Of a stretch of DNA of 64,000 bases, positions 47,251 through 61,500 are shown piece by piece. The notes beneath the pieces are model-generated. The model saw nothing but the letters and a program-made list of their open reading frames with translations. It was not told the DNA's origin and searched no databases. The DNA is from Baylisascaris procyonis (lineage: Eukaryota > Nematoda > Chromadorea > Rhabditida > Ascarididae), in NCBI GenBank assembly GCA_037389465.1, contig JAZARR010000250.1, positions 4,387,001 through 4,451,000 on the forward strand, read 5' to 3'. The stretch's first letter is position 1, and each line of letters begins with the position of its first letter. Position numbers and translations under genes: made by a program.

Positions 47251-50200
47251 CTATAATAAAACATTTTCCAATATTAGTCGACTGAGTAACTATTAACCCA
47301 CGTATAGAATGCAGAAATTCTAGAGTTCAGGCCCTTCTAATAAGCTCATCTTATTACTTTGCGACGTTGAAGTTTGTACAAACTAATAAAATTCTTGCAG
47401 CACGAATGAACAAACAACAGCGCTTTCATAAAATAAAGCTCAACGACTTGAGAAATGCTTAAATGTGTGCAACAATTTTCCCATGCAAAGAAAATCGTTG
47501 ATAAGAAGTTCTTCGGAGACGCTAAAAATAACCTGCTGGTACAATTTATAAAGTATGAAGTGAGCATGTTTCGATCAAATAAGCCTCTCAGCGCGCCAAG
47601 AAAAATTCTGGGACAAACAACCATAGCTTCAGCTATTGATGAATTATACAGTGGTGCTTATATGACTAAATTTAATTATCAACGCTGTAATCTCTCCCAA
47701 AATTAACGGGCAATGTTTGAAATTGAAGCCAAAAATATGATATTTTAAAAATGTCTTACCGATGTGGATTACGGTAATCATTAGATGAAAGTGAGGTAGA
47801 TATTAAAAGGATCCAATGTGCAAACTGATCAGGGATCAGTTAGAGTGAAGAGCACTGTATCGCTAATTGTGGAAATGAATAGTTGTGCATGCAATGATCG
47901 CAATCGATTAATGCGATCGCATTCGAAGGAAAGCAAAATTGGCATCAACCAACACAGACAAATATTTGCATTATCCGTCTGTATTTGATTGTGCGCACAG
48001 AAACAATCGAAAATCAACGAAACGCATCGTTGTGTGCACATGAAAGTCGATGCATTCAAAAACGTCTCTTCCATCGTATTTCTTTTAAACGATTTGCAAT
48101 TTTGAAACCCACAAAACTGGCACTAACTGGATTCGAAGCTTAAGCTATAAAAGGCCCTAAATAATAAAAGCTCAAGCAACGAGTTCTAGATTAAAATGAT
48201 GAAGATGGTTTGTATCAAACTAAAATTATTCAAGATATTATATGCAAAGAGGACGGCGATAGTGCAGGATTAAATGACGTGTGAAATGAAGAAAGACGCA
48301 GGGAATGAAAAGCTCGAAAAAACATGTGAAATATTTGAAGCAAAAAATCAAATCAAACTTGAGAATGTAATCTATTCAATCTAGTCAATGGCTGTCAACA
48401 CATAACACCGATTCACCATCTTATAAGCTGATAATCAATTTAAGCCGAATTATAGCCAATTAGATTCAACAATTATAATTCACATATCGAATTCCCTATA
48501 TCAATCTCAAATCAGAAGCAATAAATCGAAGTGATACAGTGGATGTTGTGCTCGATAATGGATCGAGAAAAAAAATTGAATGCTAAAGAAAAAATCTAAA
48601 TTTGTAACTATTTTTTGGTAACTATTGTGAGTTGGTAACTATTTAATAACTATTATAAAAAAATCTAAATTGGTAACTATTATGCTCACAAATCTAATTC
48701 TGTGAATAATCATAACACTACTCAGCCCTACCTGCTCATGAATATGCTAAAAGCCAAATGGATGCAACTCACTGTATTATCACTTGCAGAAATTTTACCA
48801 GCAAATAATTCTTAATCAGTGAAAAGATTACTGTTATACTCATATTGTTGAACCAACTAGAAAACTTGTTTTCTTTTCTGCCTCTTTCTTTTTTAGAAGC
48901 TAATGAGAAGTGAAGCCAAACCAAAATTGGTAACTATGCAATCCCCCAGTACGACATTGCCTCATCGAAAATGAGCCAGTGCCTTAAATGCAAAAGGAAA
49001 TGGGAGTGTTAGTGAGTTGATCCGATTCGCTGGAGGTCTTTGGGTTGGAGTTAGAAATAAACTGAATGAGACAATTAGAACAGTGTACAAAATCTAGGGA
49101 GGAGATAACACATTGCGGCAGCAAGTGACATGGTGAGTGCTCCCAAGTGAATAATTTTCTAATTAAAATTGAATTAAACTAACATATCTTAATTTTTTTT
49201 TCTTAAGTGACATATCGCGTTCGTTCCAACAGTGTGCGGCTTTAATTTTTCACAAAGTTTTTTTGCATGTAAAACACACCAAACGAATCGTCGCTGCCTC
49301 CTGTTAATGTTTGTGTTTGCTTCAAGCTTCTTGCCAAGATCACAATCAGTCACACATAATTACAATATCTCGGATTCGATCCATTAGAGGTCATAAAGTT
49401 ATACTGCACGATACCTGAGGAGAAGAGTTAATCGGAAGCTGGCCTGTAGAATTTGGGTGAGAAGACCCTGTGAAGACGGAAATGTATTTGCCTAGATCAA
49501 CTGATCTGAAAAGAGGATTCTGCAAACTTTCATTTCCAAAAGGAGGCTGAATTCGAGAAGAGAAAATTCAAGATTGGAGAGGGTTGGGGTTTGGAGAGAA
49601 GAGGAATATATGCAACAGCATACGAAATATGCACACTAGCACCCCAGCATTCAGAACGAGGAGGCATGTTGGATCATGGAATAATCATCAGAAGAAGGGA
49701 AACATTTTTGCACGAAGAAATTGAAAGTTCCGAACATCAAATGGGAAAATGCGCCAGTGAGGTTGATATTGTTAAACGCTTCATACATTTCAATTCATTG
49801 AAACAAAGTATGCTATGAAAGCGGCCGTGATATATGAGCAAAAGCGCTTTGCACGTTTTGTGTCACATTTGAGTGCTCTTAACTCACAAAGAAGAGAATC
49901 ACTTGAGAAGAGTGTCTACCTATATATACCAGATGTATGTGGTTTTATGAACAGCCTGACGAAGCGATGCTCCCATACAACATATAAAAAACACAAATTC
50001 ATGCGCTACTGATCATTTATACAACACTCATATGTGATTCAATCAGTCATAGAAAAAATGCAAACTTCATTCATTTTGCTTTCAACCTGGACGTCACATC
50101 ACATAAATTCTCCTAGCGGGCGGTGATTTCTGCATGTTGAGAGTGTGCACCACCTCGATGGTAGAGGCGAAAGGTTAACAGTGTGTCACTGGGGAAAGTT

Positions 50201-52270
50201 GAGATGCAACAGAACGAATATAAGAAGCATTAGAAGGAAAAAGAAAACATGGAATTTTTAGGCGTCAGAATGAATGACGCTGTCAAATTGGCGCCAATGA
50301 AGCAAAATTGGGTGCTGAAACACCGAAAGGATCTTTAATAATGAAGTTTCTAAAGTCTGACTGACGTTACAAAATGCGCAGCATATTTCGGTAAATTCTA
50401 GTTGAACAATTACCTTTAAAATGTTCATTGAAGCTATCATATTCGAGGTTTGAAGAAAGAATTCTATTCACAAACATTACAGAGATGTGAATTATTAACA
50501 CTCCGTTGCAAGCGCCTCACTTATCCATATAATCATGGAAGGATTGGAGGCAAAAGCTGAGATTTGTGAGTTCAAAGCCCTTTAGGTTCCGAAAACCCAA
50601 AAATTAGAAGAAAAAGTGAAGGTCCTGAGGAAAAGCAGCTTTTTTGATTTGGTCTGCTTTCTCCGAAAATTTGCGCTCCAATTCGATCTTTTCAACTCAA
50701 AAGCTTTTGCCTCATGTTTTTGGCTGATAAACTTGGAATTCTTAGATTGAAGTAGAAACTTGAAATCTAATCAAATTTTAATTCGGATTCTTTGAATAAA
50801 TATGAATTTCAGTAAAAGAGAGTATCAACTACGCCGCCAAAATCTGGTTAGTAGTCAGCTGCAACAATATTCATGCTGCCCTCTTTGATTGAAAAAGTTG
50901 AAAACATTTAAGCTGCCAAAGACTCTCAAGCTTGGATTATCTGCTGTCTTAGAATGCTTTTAAGATAAATTCCAAATTATGTTGCTCGTAATAAAACAAT
51001 TCCTGAAATTTGGAGGGATCTGTAGCCGAGAAAGCCCAATTTCAACCGAAAGAGTCTTTTAATTTGTCAAGAGCAATTCAAAATTATTCCAAGCGGGAAA
51101 CAAAATCCAATTTTTTTGTTACACACCTTCAATAGAGATCTGTTAACCAATTCAATCTTAATTCTTGCATATTCAGTCTCCAAACATTTCGGCAACATCA
51201 CAGAAGTGGAGACACGAGAGAAAATGAAAGAGAGAGAAATACGTGGAAGATGATAGAAAAGAAAATAATTAAACAATATAAATATTGACAGAAAATTCTA
51301 GTGGGCACATTTTCTTCACTTCTAGTGGATGACCTTTGCAAGAGTGAAATCGAGGAATTATGAAGAAGTTGCGGATAAGCTATTTTGATCAGCGCTTCGG
51401 CAGTTCAGTTCATCAGATCAGCTGGAACCATAATTGGTAGTCAGATAGTGAAAAATAGGAAAGTTCATTCATAATAAAAGTAATCCAGCTGCTTTTTTGA
51501 GGAATGTTTGCTTTCAGTTGTGATCTTAAAAGGCTCGGTATAAAATGCATTTCGATTGATACTACATGAAGTCTAATCAGCTATAAAATAGATGCAACGT
51601 ATTAAAATAAATAAAACCCCTCTTCCTTATAAGCAACCTCTTCTTCCTTGTAAGCATTTTCTCAGCAGATAAAGCCTCTCTCTTTATTTAAAAAAAACCC
51701 TCATTTCTTTCAACTTTTAGGCCATTAGAGCAACACACAGCTGGCAGACAAATTATGATTGCCTAAAATAGAATTTTATTTCAACCGGAGTGTTGAATTG
51801 CCACTTGAATCAATTCTGCTTTTTTCAAAGCCAACTAGCAGTGCAGCAATGACAACACCCGATCATGACACAACTTTAAAGAAAACATTTTCCTGGTGCT
51901 TTTCGTCATACACAAAAGATTGAACTAAACGCAGCAATCGGCGTGCTTGGGGTTTTACATTTGTAATTCCAAACATTCTCCAGGCATTACTGGAAAATAT
52001 AAATATTATGACTTTTACTGACTCATCTATCTGCAAATCGCTTCAGCCACATTATGCTCCAGTACTTTAATAAGAAATACTACTTACAAAACAGCATACC
52101 TTTGAAAGTATTTTTTATGCCTAATAATTAATGCTGATGACACCCTCCACATTGTCTTCGTCTGGACATCGCAATATGTTATGACTGTTTAAGAGCAGAA
52201 GTCTAGGATCTCACTCTCTCACGATCTTCCGGACTTCTGGACATATATGAGAGGAAGGGGATAAGGTGGA
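47251..52270. other. AT-rich region upstream of the chained exons
   Basis: The 5' exons of the main gene should lie here or further right, but none could be identified. It contains the GGTAACTATT cluster, a purine-rich plus-strand stretch near 49.4-49.8 kb with two overlapping short ORFs, and nothing else convincing. Confidence 0.45.
48589..48690. repeat. Cluster of GGTAACTATT units
   Basis: Five irregularly spaced copies or near-copies of TTGGTAACTATT within about 100 bases, with a further copy near 48,930. It is imperfect low-order repetition without coding capacity. Confidence 0.6.
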
Positions 52271-52275
52271 AGGAA

Positions 52276-52295
52276 GGGAAGGGAGGGGGGGGGGG
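52276..52295 (+). other. G-quadruplex-forming motif
   Basis: G3-AA-G3-A-G11; the last run can supply two tracts. A further G4 lies 16 bases upstream. Confidence 0.65.
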
Positions 52296-52600
52296 AAGAC
52301 AAAATATGCCTTTAGGGGGAAAGATGACTTGTTTATCGCACTTTTGTACATCTTGCACAACGCTGAAAAAAATAAAATGTTTTAAGCGATTTGAAAATGA
52401 AATTACAAAATAAGCTAATGCATAGTCTGAAAGCTTTTTTATTAATTATAGGGAAAACGAGAACCTCTCCTGGTGAAAATAGAATCGATTTTAAGAAGTT
52501 CGGGAAAACCTACAAATGAATGGGTCATACTATCACTGTAAACGCTTTCTATATTTTCTGGTTGCGGAGGCTGTAGCCGATCTTAGAGTAATACTTCAGG

Positions 52601-52917
52601 CTATCTGATTTCATAAATGCATCTCAGAATAGGTGTACAACAGATATTGTGCAGCAAAATTAAATAAGAAGTTTTCTGAAATTGAGGCCCATAGTGAAGT
52701 TCACAATACCACATGCGAGAATAAAAATGCCTCCAGTATTCCTTAAAATTTTCACAAATAGTAACAGTAGTTTCGAGAAATTTTTCGACTGAAATTCTTT
52801 CGGCAAGTTTTGCGAGAAATGCCTCCTTGATATATTCAACAAGGAAAAAGAGCATATTGGCGACTATCACGATGAGTCGATTGTTTACGATTGGGATAAC
52901 AGAGGTTAGGCGACGAA
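52601..52917 (-). CDS. Weak candidate exon, hydrophobic and aromatic
   Basis: Seen: acceptor TTTTTTGTCAG at 52918, then two bases and a frame open to a stop at 52601. It includes RLTSVIPIVNNRLIVIVANM, a hydrophobic stretch (LFFLVEY) and an aromatic part (ENFKEYWRHFYSRMWYCELH). A second frame is open over part of it. One membrane segment is possible. There is no donor and no poly(A) signal that settles its end, and the length is near the chance limit. It lies on the same strand as the main gene and 5' of its known exons, but cannot be joined. Confidence 0.2.
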
Positions 52918-55161
52918 CTGACAAAAAATACTTAGCAAAATAACTTCATGCCCTAGAGACATCGCAAATATTTCGATACAAATGTCTTACTTTGCTCACA
53001 AAAGTATATTGAGGTGTGTGAACACCTCTCTGGTTACCAATCGGAAACTTGAGGGGAGGAGGAAGGTGTAGACGAGGATGTAATGCACAAATAAGGCTCC
53101 GCATTGGAAGAAAATTTATTGCTGCATACATGTTATATTGCTTCCGCTCCCCCCCCCCCAATCCCCAGTTTTCTTCATCTTTAGCCACATCTTTTGATTG
53201 AGTGAACGATTTGAATCGAAAAGTTTTGTAGCTGATTGGACATTCGAAGAAAAACATTAACATTCGGCCGAAATGTGAATATTCGCAACATTAAGGTTGC
53301 AATGTTTAAACATGCCCGAACGACAAAATATTTTCTGTCCTAACACAATAATCGTGCTGCACGGTGTGTGCATATCATTCTAGCATCACCTTGAAACAGA
53401 GATATGTGTGAACATGATAAGCACGAACATATCCATAATATGAACACTTCAAACACAAAACTCAACGCAACCGAATAAGGACCCCAATGCGAAAATAAAG
53501 GAACACTTTTAAAATCACTAAAATTCGATGCACTGATTCAACGGTCCCCACCAATCTGACAGCATAGGATTTCAATTGTTCAGCGCAATTCTGCACTGCA
53601 CAACATTTATATCTTCACTTGCCCCCGAGGCTGGTTATGGATCTGTGGGAGGGAGCTTCGTCTTGGCTGTCATAAATTGATACATAATATGCGAATTTCA
53701 CGGTTTTGGTTATGGTGGCGCGCCACAGCCCACGAAAGTCGCGCTTTGCGGAATGAAGGAGAGCAATTCACATTCACTGAGTGAAATCGAATAAAGCAAA
53801 TGTTTTGACCGTTCCATAGTTTTCCATCCCTCAGAAGGGTCAGCTGAATGATCGTGATATTAAAAGAGCCGAGTGGAATGGTCGTATGCATGGGAGAGGA
53901 ATTTCGAATCGAACTGAAGTTCACAAGCTATATTCTCAGTTTTTACTATACCTTCTTGCAATGCACATCTCGGCATTTGAAGTATAATCACTCCTCAAAG
54001 TTAAAAAGAAGTTTAAACAGAAACGAAGTGCACCTTCTGGGAGAGTGGTACACCAAAACTGTATCATAACAGTCATATGCGTATGTCGGCAGAAAGTGTA
54101 AAATATATTGTTGCGAGAGCAGCAATAAACAATCAAGGGTTAAGTCATCATAAGATTAGTCACTAAATTAAGTCACTTAATATAAGACCCAGCCTCCTAA
54201 CCATTAGGTGATTTGTCATGCGCATAAGGCTATGTGAACATTTCTCATTTTTCAACTGAACCAAACGATGATATGCAGGTCACTTCAACAAAGAGGCATC
54301 TTATGAGATAATTTCAGCGGTACAATTTTCATATTCGCTTCAAGATTCGTTGGGATAGGTAGGTGGAATAGCAAACTTATCAATGAGGAAGCTTGTTTAT
54401 CCTTCACCATTACGTGGCAGCCTTGCACCTCAGTTACCCACGACACATACCGAGTTCCTTTACATCGGATTCATTAGTATTAGTCCACCACTTAATACTT
54501 TGGTTCGTTACATCGCCTTAGCAATCAATAGCGAGTATTGTCAAACATCACCGTAGGTGGGCATGAACGATGACATAATTGCCAACGACCAATTACACAA
54601 AATTAGATTACTACAAGAGTTTTGGTAGAAAAGATTAACGACAGTTTATTCAGTTGGTCACAAGACGCAACTTATGTAGACATCATGAGACACCTTATAT
54701 ATGCACTATGGTTAAATGAATACTGAGACAGCCGGTTGGTTGAATTATATAGCAGCGGTTGGCACTGAAAGAAGGAAACACATTTCATCAACACGCATAT
54801 ACGTACGATCTCCGAGATAAGACCTTAATTGCACTGGGAAGCGTAATGTCACGGAGATTGCCATCCTTCGCACAAATACGCTTCATGGAATTTGCTATGA
54901 GTTTTTTTACTCATTGATGAGTAAACACGGCGATCAACTTAACCCTGAGATGGACGAGTTTTGATGAGCAATTTGTGACTAACATCAAATGACTAACAGT
55001 TAGAGTAAATAAGTGGGATTCCTCAGAAAATCGAACTTAATTCTGCGGGTGGGACTCTTCAATTACGTTGAAATGATGCAATAGCTATGAGAGTTTTTGA
55101 CTGAAGGAAGTCGTCACGAAATAACCAATAAGAGTGATAATGAAGGAAAGTGGATGGAAGA

Positions 55162-55188
55162 GGGATGACGGGAAGGAGGGGGAGGGGG
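55162..55188 (+). other. G-quadruplex-forming motif
   Basis: G3-ATGAC-G3-AAGGA-G5-A-G5: four tracts with loops of 5, 5 and 1 bases. Confidence 0.6.
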
Positions 55189-58100
55189 TGAATACACTGA
55201 AAAACCTTTTTCGTTAATTCAATGGATGTAGCAAGGAAAGCAGACAAATCTGCCACACACTATCACTGCTGACACAACCTCGAAAGTGATCCTGTTGTGA
55301 TCGCGTGTATTAATGCCAATAAAAATATGTGTACTTTTCGTATTCCATCACCAATGATCAACAATCTGAAAGTTTTCCTCTTTCACGCCTTTCTCTTCAA
55401 TAAACTTGAAGTGGCTTTGATGTTGCGCATATTTACCTGCGTTATGATACTACCTGTCCTATCGATGTTATTATTGCCTTTTGTATAAACAGCACAAAAA
55501 TAATCGTTGTAAACACATCCAGTAATGAGCGATATTCAACAAATCGCATGTAAATGTGAGTCGTTAAGAGAAATTTCCAAAGCGAATCGCTTAGAATAAG
55601 GATATTGTAAAAGATGAAAAGTGTGACCTCTGATGACAGCGTAATTTTGGCATTTTTCGTGTTGCATTCGGCATTGCACAAATCGTGATTAATGAAATGA
55701 GGTTCTTTTTATTGCACAAATATAAGTAATTGTTTACATCACAAAAAAGTTTCAGTGGAGCTCAAAAATTTCTTCTTTTCAATGTTTTGCAAATGAATTA
55801 CAGAAAAACAAGCCAAATGAGTGTGTGGAAAATTCCGATTGTAAGGTAACCAAGAAGTCTAAGGCACCTATGCAAATATCAAAATGCAACCTTGAAAGGT
55901 GAGATAATCTACAGGTAATGCCGATCTCCTCTCACTTCAGACATGACGCTGCTAGCGTTTGCTCAGTCTGCGTGCACAAAGACCATAGGGCCTTGGTTTG
56001 TCAATAATGGACCCTATCGTAGACGATTCTTGTAACTAGACACGAAGCGGCATATATAGATTTAAGTACAAATTAATTTATATTGTGTTTTGAAAAGATG
56101 AGACAATTTGAATTGCTTGGTTCATGTTCAGCACAGAGAAATCTATGCAAACAAGAAAAAAGACTGAATAAAGCATTTAACGCATAAAGTCTAAAATGCT
56201 TTTTCGGCGATATCTTTTTTCGAACAACTACATTCCTCCACCTAATGCATATTAAAAATCATCTACTTATTGTTGAACTTCAACTCAATAATGTCGGAAG
56301 AAATATAAGATTTGTTAAAGAAGATAAGAACTTGACATAGACTTCACGTGAGTGCAGGTGTCCATCTAGTTGTGAACTGAAATGATGAGAACGCGATCGG
56401 TCGATGAGTCGTGCAACTCACACAAAAATCGGTATCTTTTTATGCATTGTGTGCAGCACGTATGGAGAATTGACAGAAATGTAAATTTATAATAGGATAT
56501 TCGCTTAAGAAGATTATTCGAGATTCTATTCAAACACTATTGGAGTGAATTCACTACTGCTATCCGAATGTACAGCGAAACACACGATCTGTGAGAAATA
56601 TCGAAAACCTTCAGAGACCTTTTAAACGCCTCTTAGCCCTTATTATGATAGTCAACGAGCCATACATACTACGGAAACAGCAAAGTCGTATAGAGTTCAC
56701 TTAGGAAAATCCTATAGGTGACAGCTATGAGATTTATATAAAATGTGAATTCGTTCCTCTACACCCATCACTTAAACGATCACTCCTCTAGTGATAATGC
56801 CTTTGCTGCAATCGCTGAAGAAATTGTATGAGTTCATTTGAAGATCTATTGATGACTTATAATAGTAACTGCATCATTGATGATATGTGATCGAATTCTA
56901 GATATGTAAAAGCGTCCGCAATATCAATTCAACCGCGAAAGAGGAGCGAAGAAATTAATCTCTCGGAAATGTGCATGAGATCGAAAGAAATCTCCCTAGA
57001 AATCTGTCAGCGTAAAGTCCAAACAAACGAAAAGCGAAAAATTTTGTGCGCGTTCAAATTATTAGCTTCTAATGAATTCATATCGCCTGATTCAAAAAAA
57101 TCGAGGAATTACGTTTGAAGATTATTCAGGACCTAAAACTTCGCTCAAATTTCTAGCGAAAAGAAGAAATGAGGAGGAAATATATTTATGAACAAAGTAA
57201 ACTTACTTTTACTTCGTGAATACCGATCGATACGTGACGCCATAACTAATGCAGTTAATACTCACTGATTACAATAAAACCCATTCCAATTCAATATCCC
57301 TTGCAGAGATCTTTTATTCCATTTCTGCAATTGTGGGGCGCTACTCTTTTCGTTTATTCGCACCAATTTAATTCTGCAATGCTATTGTTCAGCAATGAAA
57401 CTGTTACACTAGATTAGGCGAATTCTTTACGAACAACACATAAATATTAACACTTTTTCGGATTTTTAAACTTATTTGTAATTAAAACCATCAAAATAAA
57501 CTCTAAGAGATTTGCACCATCCTCATTTCACGATCATTCAATTAAATCTTCAAACATGGATAATTAAACAATCAGGTTTATTTGGAAATCTGAGATGCAA
57601 TCCTAATGTCATACGTCTCACTGGCGTATATCACAGTGAATAGTTTATTTGAAGATAGAATCGTAGTAATACTCAAACGACCAATCGAATAATTTCCTAA
57701 GATGCCTCATTTCATTCAGCACACATATTTTCCTCCAACCGTTCCTCCATTTGCAATAAAGAGGATCAGTGCATCGAGTAAAAAGCTTTCTAATTTCAAC
57801 GCAAGAATCAAGAATATTTTGAAGATTTACATGCATACTTTCGTTCTATCTGTATATCCATTAGGTCACAGCATGCAAATTACACGTCTGCCAAAATGAT
57901 TCCTCAAAGGTCATTATCAGACCAGCAAAACGGTTCGGGAAACACAGCAGAAACGCTCCTATATCCATAGAGCATGGCCGCTTCTACTCATTACCTAATA
58001 GCTAATCTATGGTCGATTTAAAAAATTTATCTGTGAAAGATTAGACATATAACCAAACCGCTCGCTGAGCATTTTACACTTGCTGAAAGGAATTCGAGAC

Positions 58101-58457
58101 GTTTTTCATATATTTACAGAAATTTTTTCAACAGCTAAGAAAGAGGAGATGTTAGCAATGGCTGCTTCAACAATATGGTACTATGAAAGAAATGAAAAGT
58201 GTGACTAATGTGCTAATATGGAACAGTCATCACCTGTCTTATTGATGCCTCTTGCAGAAAAAGCACAAACAAGTATTAAATGCTGAACGTGTCGCAACAT
58301 TGCTCAACAGCTTAGAATAAGTTTTTTCCCCTTTGATTGCTTTAAGATTTGAAAATGAAAAAATAACAGCAAATAATCTTTCAGAACAGAAACTGAAAAA
58401 TCACACTAGAAGAACGGCACAACCTGCGCTTTTTGCAGTCTGAATCATCAGACTTAC

Positions 58458-58582
58458 TTTCCGCGTAAAATGCAAGAAGCAGCGAAATAGTGCTTCTAAT
58501 ATGTCCACTACGAATATGATGCAATGCTAGAAGCAGCGAAATGGTGCTTTTAATATGTCCACTACGAATATGATGCAATGCT
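58458..58582 (-). CDS. Weak candidate exon encoding a duplicated 18-residue unit
   Basis: A minus-strand frame spans the 54-bp tandem duplication and ends at a consensus GTAAGT donor (GGAAA|GTAAGT). The possible acceptor is CTATTGAG, poor in pyrimidines. The product would be two copies of an 18-residue Leu/Ile/His unit, then AFYAE. Strand and position would allow it to be a 5' exon of the main gene, but no link is visible. Confidence 0.18.
58475..58582. repeat. 54-bp tandem duplication (two copies)
   Basis: Copies at 58475-58528 and 58529-58582 differ at two positions. The unit is 18 codons long and the minus-strand frame stays open through both, giving LHHIRSGHI-STISLLLA twice. A consensus GGAAA|GTAAGT donor lies on the minus strand at 58458. 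The duplication itself is certain; coding is a guess. Confidence 0.95.
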
Positions 58583-61500
58583 CTCAATAGCCAAAGTTCT
58601 TAGCTGTTGTTTGACTATACAACGAAAGTAGATTAGCACATTTCATGTTATCTATTCAAAAGTTGAAGTTACCGAACAGACAGCTATATGAGCAGACATG
58701 ACATCACCATGAAAATCACCGTTTTGTGTAATTGTATATGAAGCGCATATGAGGACTCTATGCATATTTTCATGTGCACGCTTTGCGCCACTAAAGCGGG
58801 TTATTCGCTTAAACTACCATGAGGATATTTGCAAAGGCGCATAAGTTGGGTGGCAAGAAAAGTGCTGATAAGACCTTCTGAAATTAAGAATTGTTTAGAC
58901 GATTTGGCTTAATTCAATGATGTTTTCGCTTCCATGCCACAATCCTGCTTTACTCTCGCTGAATAACTTATTTATCACTTTCAAAACTACGACAAACTTC
59001 AATAACCCAAAAGTGGCAATAGAAAACTGTTGAAAATGTTATTGCAGAACCGTTAAAAACTTCATAAACGGAAAGAACTCTATGAACCTCTCGATGCTTA
59101 TTTTTTGAATCTGATCGACTTGACCCCACCACTCCAGCCAACCAACAGGGCGAACGTCGGCTATTTTTTGTGTCCTGTCATTGTTTGTGAAAGTCTTGAG
59201 TAAAGGTCTTTTATAGCAATTTTATTGAACGCTGCCGATGAAAATTACTGAAACTGCCCGTAATTGAAGCTCCAGGTCTGTGTTCAGCTAGCCTTCGAAA
59301 AATTTTTGGGTACTTTTCTGGAATACTTCGTAAATGGAATGAAAAGTAACATCTTGATTAGAATTAGAATAGGGCCTATTTTATAGGGTTGATTAATTAG
59401 AAGAGATTTATGAAAGATGAGGGTAACTTGAAATCAACATTCAAGTTGTATTTATTAGCGCCATTCTTTGTCTTCGAGTGAAGGCAGAGGGAATTTTATT
59501 GCCAACACTATTCAGGAAGTTATTTGCAGTGAAATGACAGCGTTATATAGAAGATATATGAACATCCAAATTCACTCGAAAGATTGGAAGTTTCGATTGT
59601 CAAGAAATTTCAGCTCCATCTCCATCCGTCCCTTGCCCCTTTTCCACTCATTGAATTCTGAATGAGTTTTGTAATCACGTAGGATGACCCCGACTATCGA
59701 GGCGATTATAAGAAGATCATATCATTTTTAGTGACTATATAAATTTGAGAGTATATGAAAATGAATCATAAAGGCAGCAGGCTATGAAAAATTACAATCC
59801 TCCGGCATAAATCCGCCACTGGTTGAGACGAAGAGAAGGTTTTTAAAAGTGAACGATTTGAAGTGGCACTATGCGATTGTAAAACGTTCGATTCGGAAGC
59901 TCATTCACCTCAACAAGCCTCAACTATGATGTTGTTTAATCCTCGCCGAAATAAAATTACACACTTAGAGAATTTCATACAATATTTAGTGAATAATAAA
60001 AACGAGCGATGACCGGAAATATATTTCAATGCCTTGCAGAATACTTCAGAAGTTGTAGAGAACAATGTTGAAATGCGTTGACGTTCTTTTAGTGAAAATA
60101 TTTTCGCTTGTATTTCTTCAGCAAGCATTCCCTTGTGTTTGCTAGCGTACTCAATTTGAACCCTTGGTGCGATGTTTCAATTCGTAACTAATTGCAATTT
60201 TGCAGTAAAATTCAAAATAAATCACTTCATAAATGACCATAATTAAGTTAGAAGTACTCTACTTCGAAAGATATAAATAAAAGTCGATTCGAGCACTAGC
60301 TGAATTGCCTTAACATTGACTTGCAAGAAAAAAATGCATGCTTCAAATACCATGTGATCCACATGATCCCTCTATTATTGAAGTTATAAGAACGTTTTAC
60401 AGTAGAGTTATAGAATTATCAGCTAAATTTCAACGATTTAAGCAACTTAAAATGCACTAACGTTCAAGGATATGCAGTGATGTTTTAAGCTTTCAACAGG
60501 ACTCAAATAAATGGGTAGGTCTCTGGCAGATTTCTTTTTGATAGATATCACGATTTACCAAGTGTTGATCTTACTAATAGCAATGAATTCAACAAACTGA
60601 GCAAATTTCAAATGAAATCAATTTCGACTCTCAAAAAACGTTTCAGGAATTTAAATTTCGATTATTCCCGAATTGAATTCGATTATTTTCTGAAAGGAAG
60701 TTTTAAATTTCAGTTTTGGATGAAAATTTAATTCCTCTCAATACATACAACAAATACAAATGTTGACACATTTGATACATCTATAAACATTTGAGTTTTT
60801 GCAAATTTTTCAACGAAAATCCACAGAAAAGGCAACCGCATTTCAAGGCCAACCGATCAGTTTTTTTTGGCCTCGCAAAGGAACTAAATTTGACCTATCG
60901 TGGGAAGCAAATTTTTGCTATTGATCGGTCCTCAATCACTTATTCGTTGACGAATAGTCGGCTCATTTAAAGAGATGCAATGTGCGGTTGTGGAAATCGA
61001 AAGTGTCTCTAAATGGGAATTCCTGTTTACTGGCACCTTGTGAGGTAAATATCTTCCTTCATCTGATAAGCAACCAACTCATATTAAAAAAACTAGTTAT
61101 TGAGGTAGACGTCTAACGTTTCAATAGCTACTGCTGATTCATCATGTTTGCATTTGTAGGATTTCCACACTCTCTTCTCTTTTCATCACAAAAACTCGAT
61201 TATAGTGGAATTCCTTGAAACTGATGACAAATTTCAGATGCAATATAATATCAAACATGTATAAACATCAGACATTATTTTGCGAATGAGAAGTAAATTA
61301 GGAAAAATGAATATGTTTCAGATATCCCCAAACGTGGCTAAGAAATTTTACAAATTGCCGATAAAAAATAGAATCTACAGAAACAATACCTTCATACCTT
61401 AATTGATCCGACCGCCTATACAAATATTCCATGAGAAAGATCGTTTTTCTTTGACAGAATTGATGGACAAACAAATCTGATCGCTGTAAAGAACTCGCAA

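Larger units (their letters stand above)
52296..58457. other. AT-rich region, mostly without recognisable genes
   Basis: Apart from the weak candidate at 52.6-52.9 kb, this stretch has a C11 run (53149-53159), a GC-richer spot at 53.6-53.8 kb and a G-rich tract at 55.16 kb. No exon is supported. Confidence 0.45.

Noticed and set aside
47753..47860. Possible minus-strand exon ending in a GTAAGA-type donor at 47.75 kb
   Set aside because: The only open frame ends in phase 2, which does not fit the 36-bp exon, and the acceptor is poor.
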